Shown one piece after another: positions 21,870 to 33,039 of a stretch of 64,000 nt of DNA. The DNA comes from Portulaca oleracea (Eukaryota > Streptophyta > Magnoliopsida > Caryophyllales > Portulacaceae). Made by a program: the position numbers and the translations under genes. Position 1 is the first letter of the stretch, and each line of letters begins with the position of its first letter. The notes beneath the pieces are model-generated. The model did not search any database. It worked only from the letters and a program-made list of their open reading frames with translations, and had not been told where the DNA came from. The stretch lies in the NCBI GenBank assembly GCA_029582165.1, contig CM055876.1, positions 23,164,317 through 23,228,316 on the forward strand, given 5' to 3'.

Positions 21870-24005
21870 ACAGTCAAAAAAAAAAAATTCAGCGCCATTT
21901 CTCCCTCTGCTCTTTCCTTCACTTCCTCTCTCAAACCCCAATCTCTTCCACCAACCTCCCTCTCCCCTCAACCACCGCCCCACCTCCATCTACACCACCC
22001 AACCACCCGCGACCATATATTTTTCAATGGGGACATTGAAATCGCAAAGCATGGGGGAGGGAAATTTGAGCTGGGTGATTTAATTGAATCAGTGCTTGGT
22101 ATGGTGTTGAGCATGATGAGATGTATATATTAATTGCATTTAGTTTAATTCACTTGCATTAAGTTATAGGTTTGCATTAGTTTAGAATCACTTTTAAACT
22201 ATCATTAGATCATAGATTGCATTCTTGGTTAGGTTAGGATCTCTTTTTTTTTATGCAAGCATGATCAAGCATTTTGGATAGAATTGCATTCATTTTTGCA
22301 TCACATGGCCGAAGATAAAGTGGAGTCAGGATGTTTTCAAGCACTCAAGGTACATTTCCAATCTCCTTCACTTTAGTTTTCGTTTTTATCGTTTTCTTAG
22401 ATAATTTAGTGCTTCCTTAGTTAGCTTAGTTTTTTTGCTTTCAGTAAAAAAAGTAGAACTCCTTGATTTCTTGGCTTGGTTGTTGGTTTCGAAAACCCCT
22501 CCTAATGTTCAAGGGGTGACTTCTTGGTTGGTTAAGAGTAATTGTGTATGATGGGAAGCTTGGTTTGGCCTAGATGATGTGAGAAACTTGTTGCATGTTT
22601 GTTTTGAGGAGATCATTGTCTTGTGTGTGACTCTTTTACTCTTGAAAGTCTCTTGTGTATGATTTCTTGTGGTTGGTACATAAAAGGAACTAGTTGCAGT
22701 GATTGTGGTAGGAATGAACCCGTGAGGTCTTTTTGAGCCTAATAGACTATCATTTTTATAGTCTCACATTTCTTGTGTGTGTATAACTCTCCTATGTGTG
22801 TAAACTCTAGAACTTGGCTTGTTTTCTCTTTGAGGCCACACTTGACACTTGCTTGATGATCAACATGATTGAGGCCCATTTTTGTAGCCACTAAGCCAAA
22901 TAGCCACCCTACCTTTTATCCCTTTTTATTAGCCTATGTTATGCTCTAACCCGCATTATGCTTCACCTATTTCTAGCCTTAGCCAGTCAATCTTTTTCCT
23001 ATCCCTTTTGCCAAGCATATGAACAACACTTCGTGGGTGAGAGTATCTTATGGCTATGATGTATTAAGTTTGATGGTTGGTTTTTGGTGATTTGTGAAGG
23101 GAAGTGTTTCTTAATTCGAATTATGTTAGAACTTCCCTTGAAAATCGATTGGGCTTGATGTGTTCTTCCTTGGGGGTGAATTAACAGTTATATTTTGACT
23201 CATGTCACTCACTATGCTTTGTAATATTGAAAAAAAAAGAAAAAAAAAGAGAAAACAAGGAAAAAGTATATTTTCAAAAATAAAAAAAAACAAAAAAAAA
23301 AACAAAAAAAAAAGAAAGTTTAGCTAGTTAGTAGTTTTGAATAAAGTGTGTGGCATGAATAGTTCTCAATGTCTTTCCCCCTTGGTTTAGGTCATTTGTA
23401 GGTTGTATATGCTTTATTTATGGTGGATTGGTGGGATTATGTTGATTTTTGATTTGAGTTGGAAGTGTTGTTCAATCTTGGTTATTAACTCCACATTTCC
23501 CAAATTATTTTCCCCTCCTTTCCCTAGCCTAGCCTCGTTACAACCTTATGAAAGTCCTCATGATTGTGATTCTTGCTTGTGTCCTTAGTGGTGGAGAATG
23601 AGATCCTTGCCAAGCCTATGGTAGTGCGCATGCATTAGGAGAGTTTTGAGTGAAACCACATATTTTCTTCAAACACAAGAGGGGAGTGTTTCCACATACC
23701 CTAAAGCGAGGTCCTACTGATCCCAACTAGTTCGCCAATCACTTGAATGAATTTGAATTGCATATAGAGTCTAGATTGAGTGAATATTTTGCCACCTGAC
23801 TTTGTGATCTTTGAAATGAATTGCAACTTTGTTTTGATATGAATTTAGGCTTTGCCAAGTAACCTATTGCAATGCCATTGCTCTTGACTACCGGATTTTG
23901 TCCCTTGTTCAAAAGGAGGGAGGCTCCTCTTGAGGTTTTCTTTTTCTCCCCGGTACTTCATGATTAGTCTTGCTTGAGGACAAGCAAGGTTTAAGCATGG
24001 GGGAT
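21870..24005 (+). other. 3' noncoding body of the CCHC element
   Basis: No coding region is recognisable over about 2.1 kb. It has a C/T-rich start, A-rich simple sequence at 23228-23315, and gcttgaggacaagcaagg (about 23970-23987), which parallels the gacgagcaaaag segment before the Athila polypurine tract. It ends in the polypurine tract aagcatggggga. Confidence 0.6.
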
Positions 24006-25123
24006 TGTTGAGCCTCGGTTTTACCACTTTTTACCTCGTTTTTATTGTCCTATTGAACTTATCTAAGTTATTTAGTTTAAGTTTGATAGTGTTTTTCCCA
24101 TCTTTGCCAATTGAGACTAATTTATTTAATTATCTTATTTTAGACAATTCGAGTGCAAATGATGATGACAATAGAGGAAAAAGATTGGAAATAAGGAGCA
24201 AAAGAAGCCAAGGCAAAATTGGAATTTCCAGTTTGGCACACCCAGGTGTGCCAATCGGCACAGGTGCCCGTGCCAGATTGCAATATTTAGTTTTAAGTAG
24301 TTTTATTAATTAGAAAAAGACAGTTTTTCATTCTACGTTATTTTTCATTCTCAGTTTCTCTCTAGGCTTGAAGGGAGGTTTCCTCCCTAGCATCTCTAGT
24401 TCTAGGTTGAGATTTCCATTGAAGAATTTATGAATTCAAGAAGGAGATTGAATTTGGCTTTCAATTCGAGACTAAGTTCTTCTATCCCTTTCTCTCTATT
24501 TTCTTCTATGTTAATTTCTTGTTATTTTGTGTTGTTTGGGTAGTAATTGATGTGTTCGATGATGAATTAATCTTGTTTAGGCCTAATCTATCTAAATTCA
24601 TGCTTGTAGTTAGAGGTTTTCTCTTGCCCACCATATGCTCGATGAAATGCTCGAGAGAGTTTTCATTTGTATTTGTTTAGGAAATTGATGAATGCCGAGA
24701 GGTGAGATTAATTTGCTAGTGTGGTGGAGAAAATAGTTAGGGTTTTGGACATGAGAATTGTCGAATTCTAACTAGGTCTAGGGTTGCTATTCTTGTAGTT
24801 TAATTAGACAAACTCCATGAGAATAGGTAGTTAGAATAGTTAGACTAGCCCTTGACCTCGAGAGAGGGCTTTGGCGAAATTTAATGGTGCGACCGATCGC
24901 TCTTAATTGCTTGTTTAGAATTGGTAGATTAGGTCGTTCAAATTGATTAGTTGTTGAATACCGATTTTGTTGCCTGAACATCTTTTTATTGCTTTCGTAG
25001 TTTGTCTTTTGATAATCACCATCCTTGGTTAATCAACCTAACATGAAACACTTGAGTCCGCTTTGAGTGCTTCGAACACAACTCCCTGAGATCGATAACC
25101 GTACTTCCAAAAGTACGACAATA
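24006..25123 (+). repeat. 3' LTR of the CCHC element
   Basis: Matches the 5' LTR with few differences, and is followed by the second copy of the target duplication GTATT. Confidence 0.9.
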
Positions 25124-25200
25124 GTATTTATACAAAATGGGGTAAATAACATAAAACACAGCGTTTTGAACACAAAAACACGCGCAGGATCAATGACGCC

Positions 25201-25570
25201 GCGGGCATAACCAGCAATTAGCGCCGCCATCGCCGCAGCAACAGCAAGAGGGTCGCGGGCGCAACAAGTTGGCCGCGGGTGCGACCTGTCATCAGCACAG
25301 CAGCAACAACAACGAGTAGGGGAGCCTCGCGGGCGCTACATAGCTGTCGCGGGCGCAACAGAACGGCGGTAGAGGTGGCGCTGGTAGCGTTTTTCTGGAT
25401 GTTGGCAGCGGCTGGGTTTGACATGCAAGTGGAGTTCTCTGGAGTGGACGCTGGCAGCGCCTGTCGTCGAAGCCCGGCCAAGACTCACCCAGGACGCTGT
25501 GTCGCGGGCGCTACCTCGGAGGTAGCGGGCGTTACGCCCATTTGCACAGGTAGTAGCGGGCGCTACCTGC
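25201..25570. promoter_or_regulatory. Paired GC-rich palindromes in the minus-strand LTR
   Basis: Copies of gtcgcgggcgcaac / gtagcgggcgctac have GCGGGC-type cores at 25201, 25255, 25275, 25329, 25349, 25504, 25525 and 25556. Pairs are offset 20, 20 and 21 bp, and the two clearest pairs start 74 bp apart. The stretch 25370-25500 holds weaker copies. In LTR orientation the array lies just upstream of the TATA box at 25124-25133. Confidence 0.6.
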
Positions 25571-25858
25571 CTGCTGTCAAGGTTGCTTTGCTTAGCTCTT
25601 CTTCCCTTTGTGCTTTCTTGATTCAAACCTACTCCCGGACCCCAATGTCATGTGGCTCTCATTCCGAGACGGTCCCGGGTCCCACTTGAAGTGGATTCCA
25701 CACCCGATGTCGATCAACTCATGTCTCCTGGGTCCCGGGTCCACTTTAAAGTGTACTCCATATCCGACTTTGGAGTTGTTTTTCTCGTGTTCTAGGGAGG
25801 GCGGAAAGATTTGGAAGCCATGAAGTTTGAGGATCGGGCTCCAGCCCGATACACTCCA

Positions 25859-27499
25859 TTTTTATTCTTAAAATTTTCACATGTTCACACAAATTACATT
25901 ATTTTATGACATTGACAAAATCATAAAACTATATCATTTTATATATGAACCTGCTTCACATAGTCAACCTATAAACGCTTCATTATTGTTTCGCTATAAA
26001 TTTATATAGTTGGATATAACACTAATGACATGTATAATTCATAAAGAACCCTTTCTGAATAATTCACTATTCAAAAATGAAAAAAGAATCTTAACTATTC
26101 AGTTTTCAAAACACATCAAAAGTGTGGAAATGTAGTCAATAGTAAGAGTGGTTAGCAAGTACCTATAAAAAAATCAAGCATGTAATATACTAAAGTATGA
26201 AGCAGGAAAGTTCAAGTGTTACCTAAACTCATGAGTAGGTAAGGATAACGAAACATTGCATCATCGAAGTCCAGTATTTTTATTCATAAGTTTGATTGTT
26301 TGATTGCACTGGCTTTTGACAATGGACGTCCCAACCCAGCCAGGGCCCCATACATTGCTCAAGCCTCATGGGAGTTGGTGGAAGTCCTGGAGGAGAATTT
26401 TTATTTGTTTTTCCTTTTTTTTTTAACAAAGGAGATAGAACTTCATTAATAACCAACCAAATGCATAAGAAAGTTAACTTAGCGGTTTAACATCTAGTCC
26501 TCCTTACTAGATTAAGACTAAGCTAACACAGGGAAACAAAACTAACATGACTATTGCGCAACAAATTTACAGATGAAAGACTAACCCAATGACAACTCAA
26601 GTTTAACCATTTGCTGAAGTATAACCATCTGTGACTATGACTATGACTATGACTCTATTAGTAGATAGTGCAACTCCAAATATAACATTCCCCAAGTTCA
26701 ACTGTGAATTCTATTAAATAATTCGTTCATTTTAAATTCACAACAAGATAATTTTTTTTATTTTATTGATTTATTGATTGATGGAAGGAAACAATATTTT
26801 ATACTCTTCTAGAAAAATATAAATAGTCCATGTTATATCAATATGGTAGTAATGGTACTGAGGTTGGTGTGGATTGTTTTTTTTTTATTTTTAATTTGTT
26901 ATGAAATATTCTTGTTAAATTTATAATATATTATGTACATTTTATTTTATGACATTAAAGATTAAAGATTCATTTGACACTTTATTGATAATTTTTATTG
27001 ATCTAAACATCCAAATTTATCTCACTTGAAAAAGATTGAGATAAAAATTCAAACACAATTTTTATATTTTATATTGTCTAAAGTTGATCTTAATCTAAAT
27101 TTAATTACATGTCTCATTAAATATGATTAGCTTTATATGATAAAGCATTAAATAGCGAAAGATTCTTAAATTTTGATTTGTTAAAATTAATCTCTTTAAA
27201 TTGTAAAATTTTGGTAATTAGATGTAAGAGTACAATATCCAACCCCTTTGTAACTTGCATTAGATCCTAATTGTTGAATAAAATGAGCAGCTAATTATCA
27301 TCCATCTATTTCTAATTTTACGGTTTTACCAACAGGGTAACTGAAGTGGGAAGGAACCATCATCTTTCGTACAAGTTCCTAAAACAAAGCAGACAAGAAC
27401 CAATAAAAATGGTTGTTGGTGGCAAAGTTAATGATAAAATGGAGTTGGCCCAGCCATGGCATCAATTGAAAATGAGAGCAAATGTGCTTTTCAAAAAGT
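25859..27499. other. AT-rich intergenic DNA
   Basis: No gene. A T10 run followed by aacaaaggagatagaacttc at about 26410-26440 looks like the reversed 3' end of a poly(A)-tailed LINE, but I cannot follow it further. A small GACTAT microsatellite is at 26632-26655. Confidence 0.5.
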
Positions 27500-27550
27500 G
27501 GTTGGTGTTGGTGGGTGAGAAAATATAATAAACCACCTTATAATATAAAA
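27500..27550 (+). promoter_or_regulatory. COMT promoter: MYB AC-like element and TATA box
   Basis: GGTTGGTGTTGGTGGG (27500-27515) on the reverse strand reads CCCACCAACACCAACC. It contains two ACCAAC cores of the AC/H-box type bound by lignin and phenylpropanoid MYB factors. A TATA box, TATAAAA, lies at 27544-27550, about 100 bp before the start codon. The assignment is by motif and position only. Confidence 0.5.
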
Positions 27551-27651
27551 CCACCTCTCCTTATCTCCCTCACTCACCCATCCTCTGTTTCCTCCTCCCC
27601 TGTTTTCCAACTCCTTCTGTTTTCCTCCATTTCCACTCCAAAACCCACACC

Positions 27652-30524
27652 ATGGGGTCCACCTCAGCCGAACCGACAACAACCCAGATGGGGGAAGACG
27701 AGGCATGCTCGTACGCAATGACGATCACGAGCGGGTCGGTCCCGCCCATGGTCCTGAAGGCGGTGATCGAGCTGGACGTGCTCGAGATCATCAAGCGGGC
27801 CGGGCCAGGAGCCCACCTTTCCCCGTCCGAGATCGCGGCCCAGCTGCCCACCACGAACGCGGATGCGGCCACCATGCTGGACCGGATGCTCAGACTCCTG
27901 GCCAGCTACTCCGTGCTCTCCTACTCACTCCGGACACTGCCCGACGGCCGAGTCGAGAGGCTCTACGGGCTGGCCCCGGTCTGCCAGTTCCTGACCAAGA
28001 ATGAGGATGGGGTTACATTGAGTGCTTTGTCTCTTATGAACCAGGATAAGATTCTCATGGAGAGCTGGTAATTAACTTTCTCTTTTCTCTCTCTCTTTTG
28101 GTACTGCTGAAAAGGATGGATTGGAGATTTTTTTAGTGGTCGTTAGATTTAGTGGTAATTAGGGCATTATGAGATACTGCTAAATTTAGTGGTAATTGAG
28201 GTTTGTAGGCTATCAGGCTTAATTTTCCCTTGTTTTAGCCGTATTAGTCTTGTTAAGTTGCAATTGCTATCAGGCTTAATTTTCCATGATTACCAACCAC
28301 TTTTTTCCAACCAATTTAAAATGGTTGGAAAAACCAACTATTTTAGCAACCATTTGATATTCTAACTATTTTTCAAAAAATTTAGTGGGAAAAATGGTTG
28401 GTTGGAAAATTTTCCTACCATCCTTTTTCCTACTATTTGAAATTGGTTGGAAAAATGGTCAGTAATCCAACCATTTTTCCAACCATATTCAAATAGTAGG
28501 AAAAAGGGTGGTAGGAAAATTTTTCAACCATTTTAGCAAAATTTGTTGGAATTTCCAACCATTTTCCCCACAAAAATTTTTGAAAAATAGTTGGAATATT
28601 AAATAGTTGCTAAAATGGTTGATTTTTCCAACCATTTGAAATTGGTTGGAAAAAAATGGTTGGTAATACACATATTTTTAGCAGTGGAAGTCTCAAGTGT
28701 ATAAATATAGATAAATAACCTCTAAACTCAAGATTAGGGATAGTTAACGAGCTTAATTCTTGCTGACTCTGTTGATGTCAAAGATTAGGGATAGAGGATA
28801 GTTAATAATAAGTCTAGCTGTCTCCTAGTCCTTCAATCTTTTTAGTTTCTTTTTGTAACATATGTGGTAAAATAATCCATCTCTTTGAAAATAACATTAT
28901 CATTAATAATTCATACATGCTTACATGAATATACATAGTCAAATTTGTCTTTTCCACCTTAAAGTGTAATAGAGTAAAGCAAAGTGCATCACTAATAAGT
29001 CAACAAAAGATACTCCAAGGCTGCTGAAGTGGGAATGGGAGGAAAGAGTGAGTAAATGGAACAAACACGCCAAATACATTTTCAACGTTCACTTAAAATA
29101 AAAAAAGTAGCCAAGAAGACAATAGCAGCACAACATAGTTGAAATACAAATTTAATCAGGACAGACTAATTGTTGAATTATTCAATGGTGGATCTCAATA
29201 TTGGATTGCTTCACTGTCCAGTCTACTAGAGTTAGGTTGTTAAAATCGGGATCCTAACTTAAACTATGGGGAAGTTAAGTTCGGAAATTAGCCAATGCAG
29301 GATCGTGGATCGTGTGTAAATAGTAGAATCGTATCGAGAATTTTGACATAAAATCGTAGGATCGTAAATCAAGATCGGGATTTTAATAACTATGATTAGA
29401 GCAAGATAAAAAAAAAACAAAACTCATATCCCCATTGAGATTCTGCACGAAAATTGATTAATCTTGCTGATGTGGAACAATCATACGACACCTTCAACCC
29501 AAAGTGTAATTATACATCATTATCGATATCATTTTCAGGTATCACTTGAAAGATGCGGTTCTTGATGGTGGCATTCCATTCAACAAGGCTTACGGAATGA
29601 CAGCATTTGAGTACCACGGAACAGACCCCAGATTCAACAAGGTCTTCAACAATGGAATGTCGAACCATTCCACCATTACAATGAAGAGAATACTCGATAC
29701 CTACAAGGGATTCGAGGGCCTATCTACATTGGTTGATGTAGGAGGTGGCATTGGAGCCACCCTCAACATGATTATCTCAAAGCACCCCACAATTAAGGGC
29801 ATCAACTTTGACCTGCCTCATGTTATTGAGGACGCACCTAAATATGATGGTATTGATACACTCCAACAATGATTTTGATTTGTTTGTTAAATGTCATTTT
29901 ACCATACAAAACTGACACTATATATGTTCTACAGGAGTTGAGCATGTTGGAGGTGACATGTTTGTGAGTGTACCAAAGGGAGATGCTATGTTTATGAAGG
30001 TAATTATGCTTCATTTTATCATTTTGTCAAGTTGAATCTTGTAGGGGGTTCGAACGCTTTTCAATAATTTTGAAAAACTTGCCAAAAAATAGCTTTTAAG
30101 TTTTTAGAATTTTTAGCTTTTTTAAAAACTTGATCAGAATTTTCAATATGAGTGTTTTCCAAGTTCTGGCTAAATCGTGAATTTTCAATGTTTAACTTCA
30201 CCATATGATGAAAATCTACAGTGGATTTGCCATGATTGGAGCGACGAGCATTGCTTGAAGTTTTTGAAGAATTGCTACGAAGCATTGCCAGACCATGGCA
30301 AAGTGATTGTTTGCGAGTACATTCTTCCTGTGGCACCTGAAACAAGTCATGCTGCAAGGACAGTTTTCCATGTCGACGCTATCATGTTGGCACACAACCC
30401 GGGTGGCAAGGAAAGGACTGAGCAAGAATTCGAGTCTTTGGCCAAAGGAGCTGGATTTGAAGGCTTTAGAGTGGCATCTTCAGCTTATGATACTAAGGTC
30501 ATGGAGTTTTTGAAAAAGGCTTAA
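27652..30524 (+). CDS. COMT: Caffeic acid 3-O-methyltransferase (COMT), four exons
   Basis: Exons: 27652-28067, 29539-29849, 29935-29999 and 30222-30524. All introns are GT-AG; the joined length is 1095 nt, 364 residues plus stop, normal for the family. The cytosolic enzyme transfers methyl from S-adenosylmethionine to hydroxyls of caffeoyl/5-hydroxyconiferyl precursors in monolignol (lignin) synthesis. Exon 1 carries the dimerisation region. Exon 2 has the SAM-binding [10 protein letters not shown] and [10 protein letters not shown]. Exon 3 has GGDMF. Exon 4 has [10 protein letters not shown] with the catalytic base His268, and Glu296 and Glu328, matching the catalytic triad of alfalfa COMT shifted by one. 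Exon 1 up to about 28005 is strikingly GC-rich; the rest is not. A foldback element sits in intron 1. A related O-methyltransferase specificity cannot be excluded. Confidence 0.93.
28290..28666. mobile_element. Foldback MITE in COMT intron 1
   Basis: The segment begins TTACCAACCA and ends TGGTTGGTAA. Its two halves are imperfect reverse complements over almost the whole 377 bp; for example tttttcctactatttgaa in the left half mirrors ttcaaatagtaggaaaaa in the right. The transcript could form a long hairpin. A 20-bp direct repeat, gctatcaggcttaattttcc, lies just to its left (28207 and 28267). Confidence 0.7.
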
Positions 30525-30640
30525 TTCGACTTTCTTGATGACTTGAGTTTCTACTTTCTGATTGTGTTTCTGTCATTACATATATATATATATATCAGTA
30601 CATGGTTGTGTTCTCTTGAATGTGTGTCTCTATTTCAATC

Positions 30641-30646
30641 AATAAA
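30641..30646 (+). terminator. COMT poly(A) signal
   Basis: AATAAA lies 117 bp after the stop codon, following U-rich 3' UTR sequence and a short TA microsatellite (about 30580-30596). Confidence 0.55.
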
Positions 30647-30649
30647 GAT

Positions 30650-31204
30650 GCATCATCAATTTCTTCATATCATATCCTTTCGTGAAAATACTTTTTTCAA
30701 TGCTTTATCTATAATGCTTTCAAATAATATTTAAAGTCGAAACTAAGAGGCTAGTGTAAAGTTTGAAATTAAAAAGACGAACCTGTCTGTTAACTAATCT
30801 CTAAGGAAGTGATTTGGTTCTCTCAGTTTTCTACAAATTACCTTTTTTTATGCTATACATTTGCTTCTTTTTTCACTTTGTGCAAAGAATAGGTTTATGT
30901 TTCTTTTTAAATGCTACATTATTCTTCTTTATCTGACTGTTCTATATCTAAGGGAATAGACTTTGCTTCCCGGCAACTCATATCAACATCCAGGAAGCAG
31001 ATGAATAATTCACATCATAAACTTAAATTCAAGGACAAGTAGAAGGACAAACACATTGGTTTAAGATATCACACCTCACTTTTATTTCACAACTCCACAA
31101 CTACGAAAAATAAACTTAAAAATACTTAAAAGACACATTCTTATTTTAAAATTTAAAATCATGCAAAACACTTGAGAAAAATACAGTAAAAAGAGCACAA
31201 ACGA
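30650..31204. other. Intergenic DNA
   Basis: No gene or structured repeat seen. Confidence 0.55.
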
Positions 31205-31348
31205 CTACTCCCTCATCCTGTTGATCATTACTGCAATTTGAACATAGAAATAGTCTGTGATGTCTTCCACATGCCGGAAAAGGGCATGCCTCCACTGCTT
31301 CTTCAACACCAAAGTTCCAATGACACCCCAGAAACCAGTGCCAAATCG
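31205..31348 (-). pseudogene. LRR receptor-like protein C-terminal tail, relic
   Basis: On the - strand, from about 31348 to a TAG at 31205-31207, one frame reads TRFGTGFWGVIGTLVLKKQW, then RHALFRHVEDITDYFYVQIA and INRMRE. The GFWGV...KK.WRHA.FR pattern is the end of the membrane span and short cytoplasmic tail of plant leucine-rich-repeat receptor-like proteins. The repeats and the rest of the protein are absent and upstream sequence is unrelated, so this is a decayed end fragment. Confidence 0.55.
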
Positions 31349-31898
31349 AGTGCATGAACAAAAATATCACTAAACTTTTCAAAATAATAAAAAATGTCAC
31401 TCAAACCTGCTATAGTAAGTTCTGAACCGGTTAAAAGATTGTTTGGACAAAAATGTCACTCAATATCTAAAAATTTAAAAAACACCACTCAACTTTCCCA
31501 AGAAGTCAAAAATACCACTACCATCAATTAAAATAGACAAAATGTCACTATCTTTCATTTATTTAAATTAATATATAAAAATATTTAAGTTTCAACTGAA
31601 GATTTGCCAGAAAATAAAAATTTTGTTTAAAAATCATGTAATTGCAAATTTATTTTTTTTATGACTATGATTTTATATAATAATATCGACTTTCTTTATG
31701 TTTTCATTGTAAAATTTTATTTTATTGTATTTCTTAGTCTATTTTTTTTATGACTATGATTTTATATAATAATGTTGACTTTCTTTATGTTTTCATTGTA
31801 AAATTTTATTTTATTGTATTTCTTAGTTTATTCTTAAAATATTTACAATAATATTTTCTCTATGACTTGCTCTCTATCACCCTTTGAAGTAGATATTA
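31349..31898. other. Noncoding DNA with an 89-bp tandem duplication
   Basis: Degenerate copies of aaaaatgtcactcaa occur at 31370-31560. The AT-rich unit starting tatttttttatgactatga is repeated with an 89-bp step (atgactatga at 31661 and 31750). Confidence 0.6.
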
Positions 31899-33030
31899 TC
31901 AACTCTTTAGGTAACCCTTGGTTAAAGGATTGGCTAAATTTTCTTTTGACTTGATAAACCCTGAAGTTATTGTTCCATCTCTTATTAATTGATGAATATA
32001 GGCATGTCTTAGACCAATGTGCCTTGACTTGCCATTGTAGACATGACTATACACAATATCAAGAGTAGACTTGCTATCACAATAAATTGTGATAGGTGCC
32101 ATTGGTTTATACCAAAGAGGTATTTATAATAATAGGTTTCTTAACCATTCTGCTTCTTTACATGCAGCATATAATGTTATCAGTTCCGAAGTCATGGTAG
32201 AGTCTATTATACTAGTTTGTTTCTTTGATCCCCAAGAAATCACTCCACCTCTTGACAGGAACACCCACCCGGTATTAGAAGAATAATCTTTTTTATCACT
32301 TATCCAACTTGCATCTGAGTAACCTTCTAATACTGAATGCTCTCCTTTATAAGTGAGATGGTAACTTTTGGTACCGCCTAGGTATTTTAGTATTTTCTGA
32401 ACAGCATTCCAATACATTTTGCCCCAATTGCTTGTATATCTACTTAACTTGCCAATTGCAAAAGCAATGTCCAGCCTTGTACTTGTCATAACATACATGA
32501 GACTTCCCCAGTTTCTTACTTGAATCATAAGGCATACTTACCGTAGCTATATTCTTACCTCCGAACTTGTCTCAAATTTTCTCAATATAATGCTCTTGAG
32601 ATAAACTTATTTAATATTATTTCTAATGATCTTAATATCAAGAATTACATCCACTTCACCCACGCCCTTCATAGAGAACTTAGAAGATAGAGATTCTTGG
32701 TATTGTTAAGTTGTTCCATGTCGGTCCCAAATATCAACATATCATCAACATATGGGAAAATGATCACCCCTTTGCCATTCTCAAGTTTGTAGTATATGCA
32801 CTTATCCGATTCGTTGATCTTATACCCACTTGAAAGCACTACTTCATCAAACTTTTGATGTCATTGCTTACGTGTTTGCTTATGTCCATATAAAGAGCTT
32901 ATAAGTTTACAAACTTTCTTTCCTTGACCTTCAACAACAAACCCTTCGGGTTGTTCCATATACACCTCCTTTTCTAGTTCTCCATTTAAGAATGTCATTT
33001 TGACATCCATTTGATGGATTACTAAATAGT
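31899..33030 (-). pseudogene. Ty1/copia reverse transcriptase and RNase H relic
   Basis: Read on the - strand: the reverse transcriptase start HQMDVKMTFLNGEL near 33000, EVYMEQPEGF, then the catalytic YVDDMLIFG (the YVDD at 32752-32741). RNase H segments follow, with GYSDASWISDKKD, YCDSKSTLDI and the tail ENLANPLTKG near 31915. That order and the YVDD motif are typical of Ty1/copia polyproteins. Stops and frameshifts are spread throughout; gag, protease and integrase are missing. The upstream end is cut at about 33035, where an LTR-like sequence begins. Confidence 0.8.
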
Positions 33031-33039
33031 TCTTAAGAT

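Larger units (their letters stand above)
19155..25123 (+). mobile_element. Complete non-autonomous Athila-like LTR element encoding a CCHC protein (5.97 kb)
   Basis: Two nearly identical LTRs (19155-20275 and 24006-25123) begin TGTTGAGCCTCGG. A tRNA-Asp primer site lies at 20280-20297 and a polypurine tract (tttaagcatggggga) just before 24006. Target duplication GTATT is exact (19150-19154, 25124-25128). There is no reverse transcriptase, RNase H or integrase, so it must use enzymes from elsewhere, most plausibly an Athila. The last bases of the 3' LTR read TA rather than CA. High LTR similarity makes it younger than the large Athila in this window. Confidence 0.9.
18829..25858 (-). mobile_element. 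Minus-strand LTR of a tRNA-Met-type Ty3/gypsy relative, split by the CCHC element
   Basis: Read on the - strand, 25858-25124 followed by 19154-18829 aligns with the LTRs at 42974-43961 and 48703-49692. Shared landmarks are the GC palindrome array, gcgcgtgttttt, a TATAAATA box, tactttatccaa...ttggtggtgttcaagtca, and the end ggtaacg. It is clearly diverged. No internal element sequence adjoins it, so it is a solo LTR or fragment. The 5.97 kb CCHC element interrupts it at the TATA box. Outer ends are approximate. Confidence 0.65.

Noticed and set aside
21717..22133. Pro-rich 138-residue + strand frame
   Set aside because: Runs through the palindrome array and pyrimidine tract of the CCHC element; no domain.
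25218..25689. Ala/Arg-rich frames on both strands
   Set aside because: They arise from the GC-rich palindrome array of an LTR, not from a gene.
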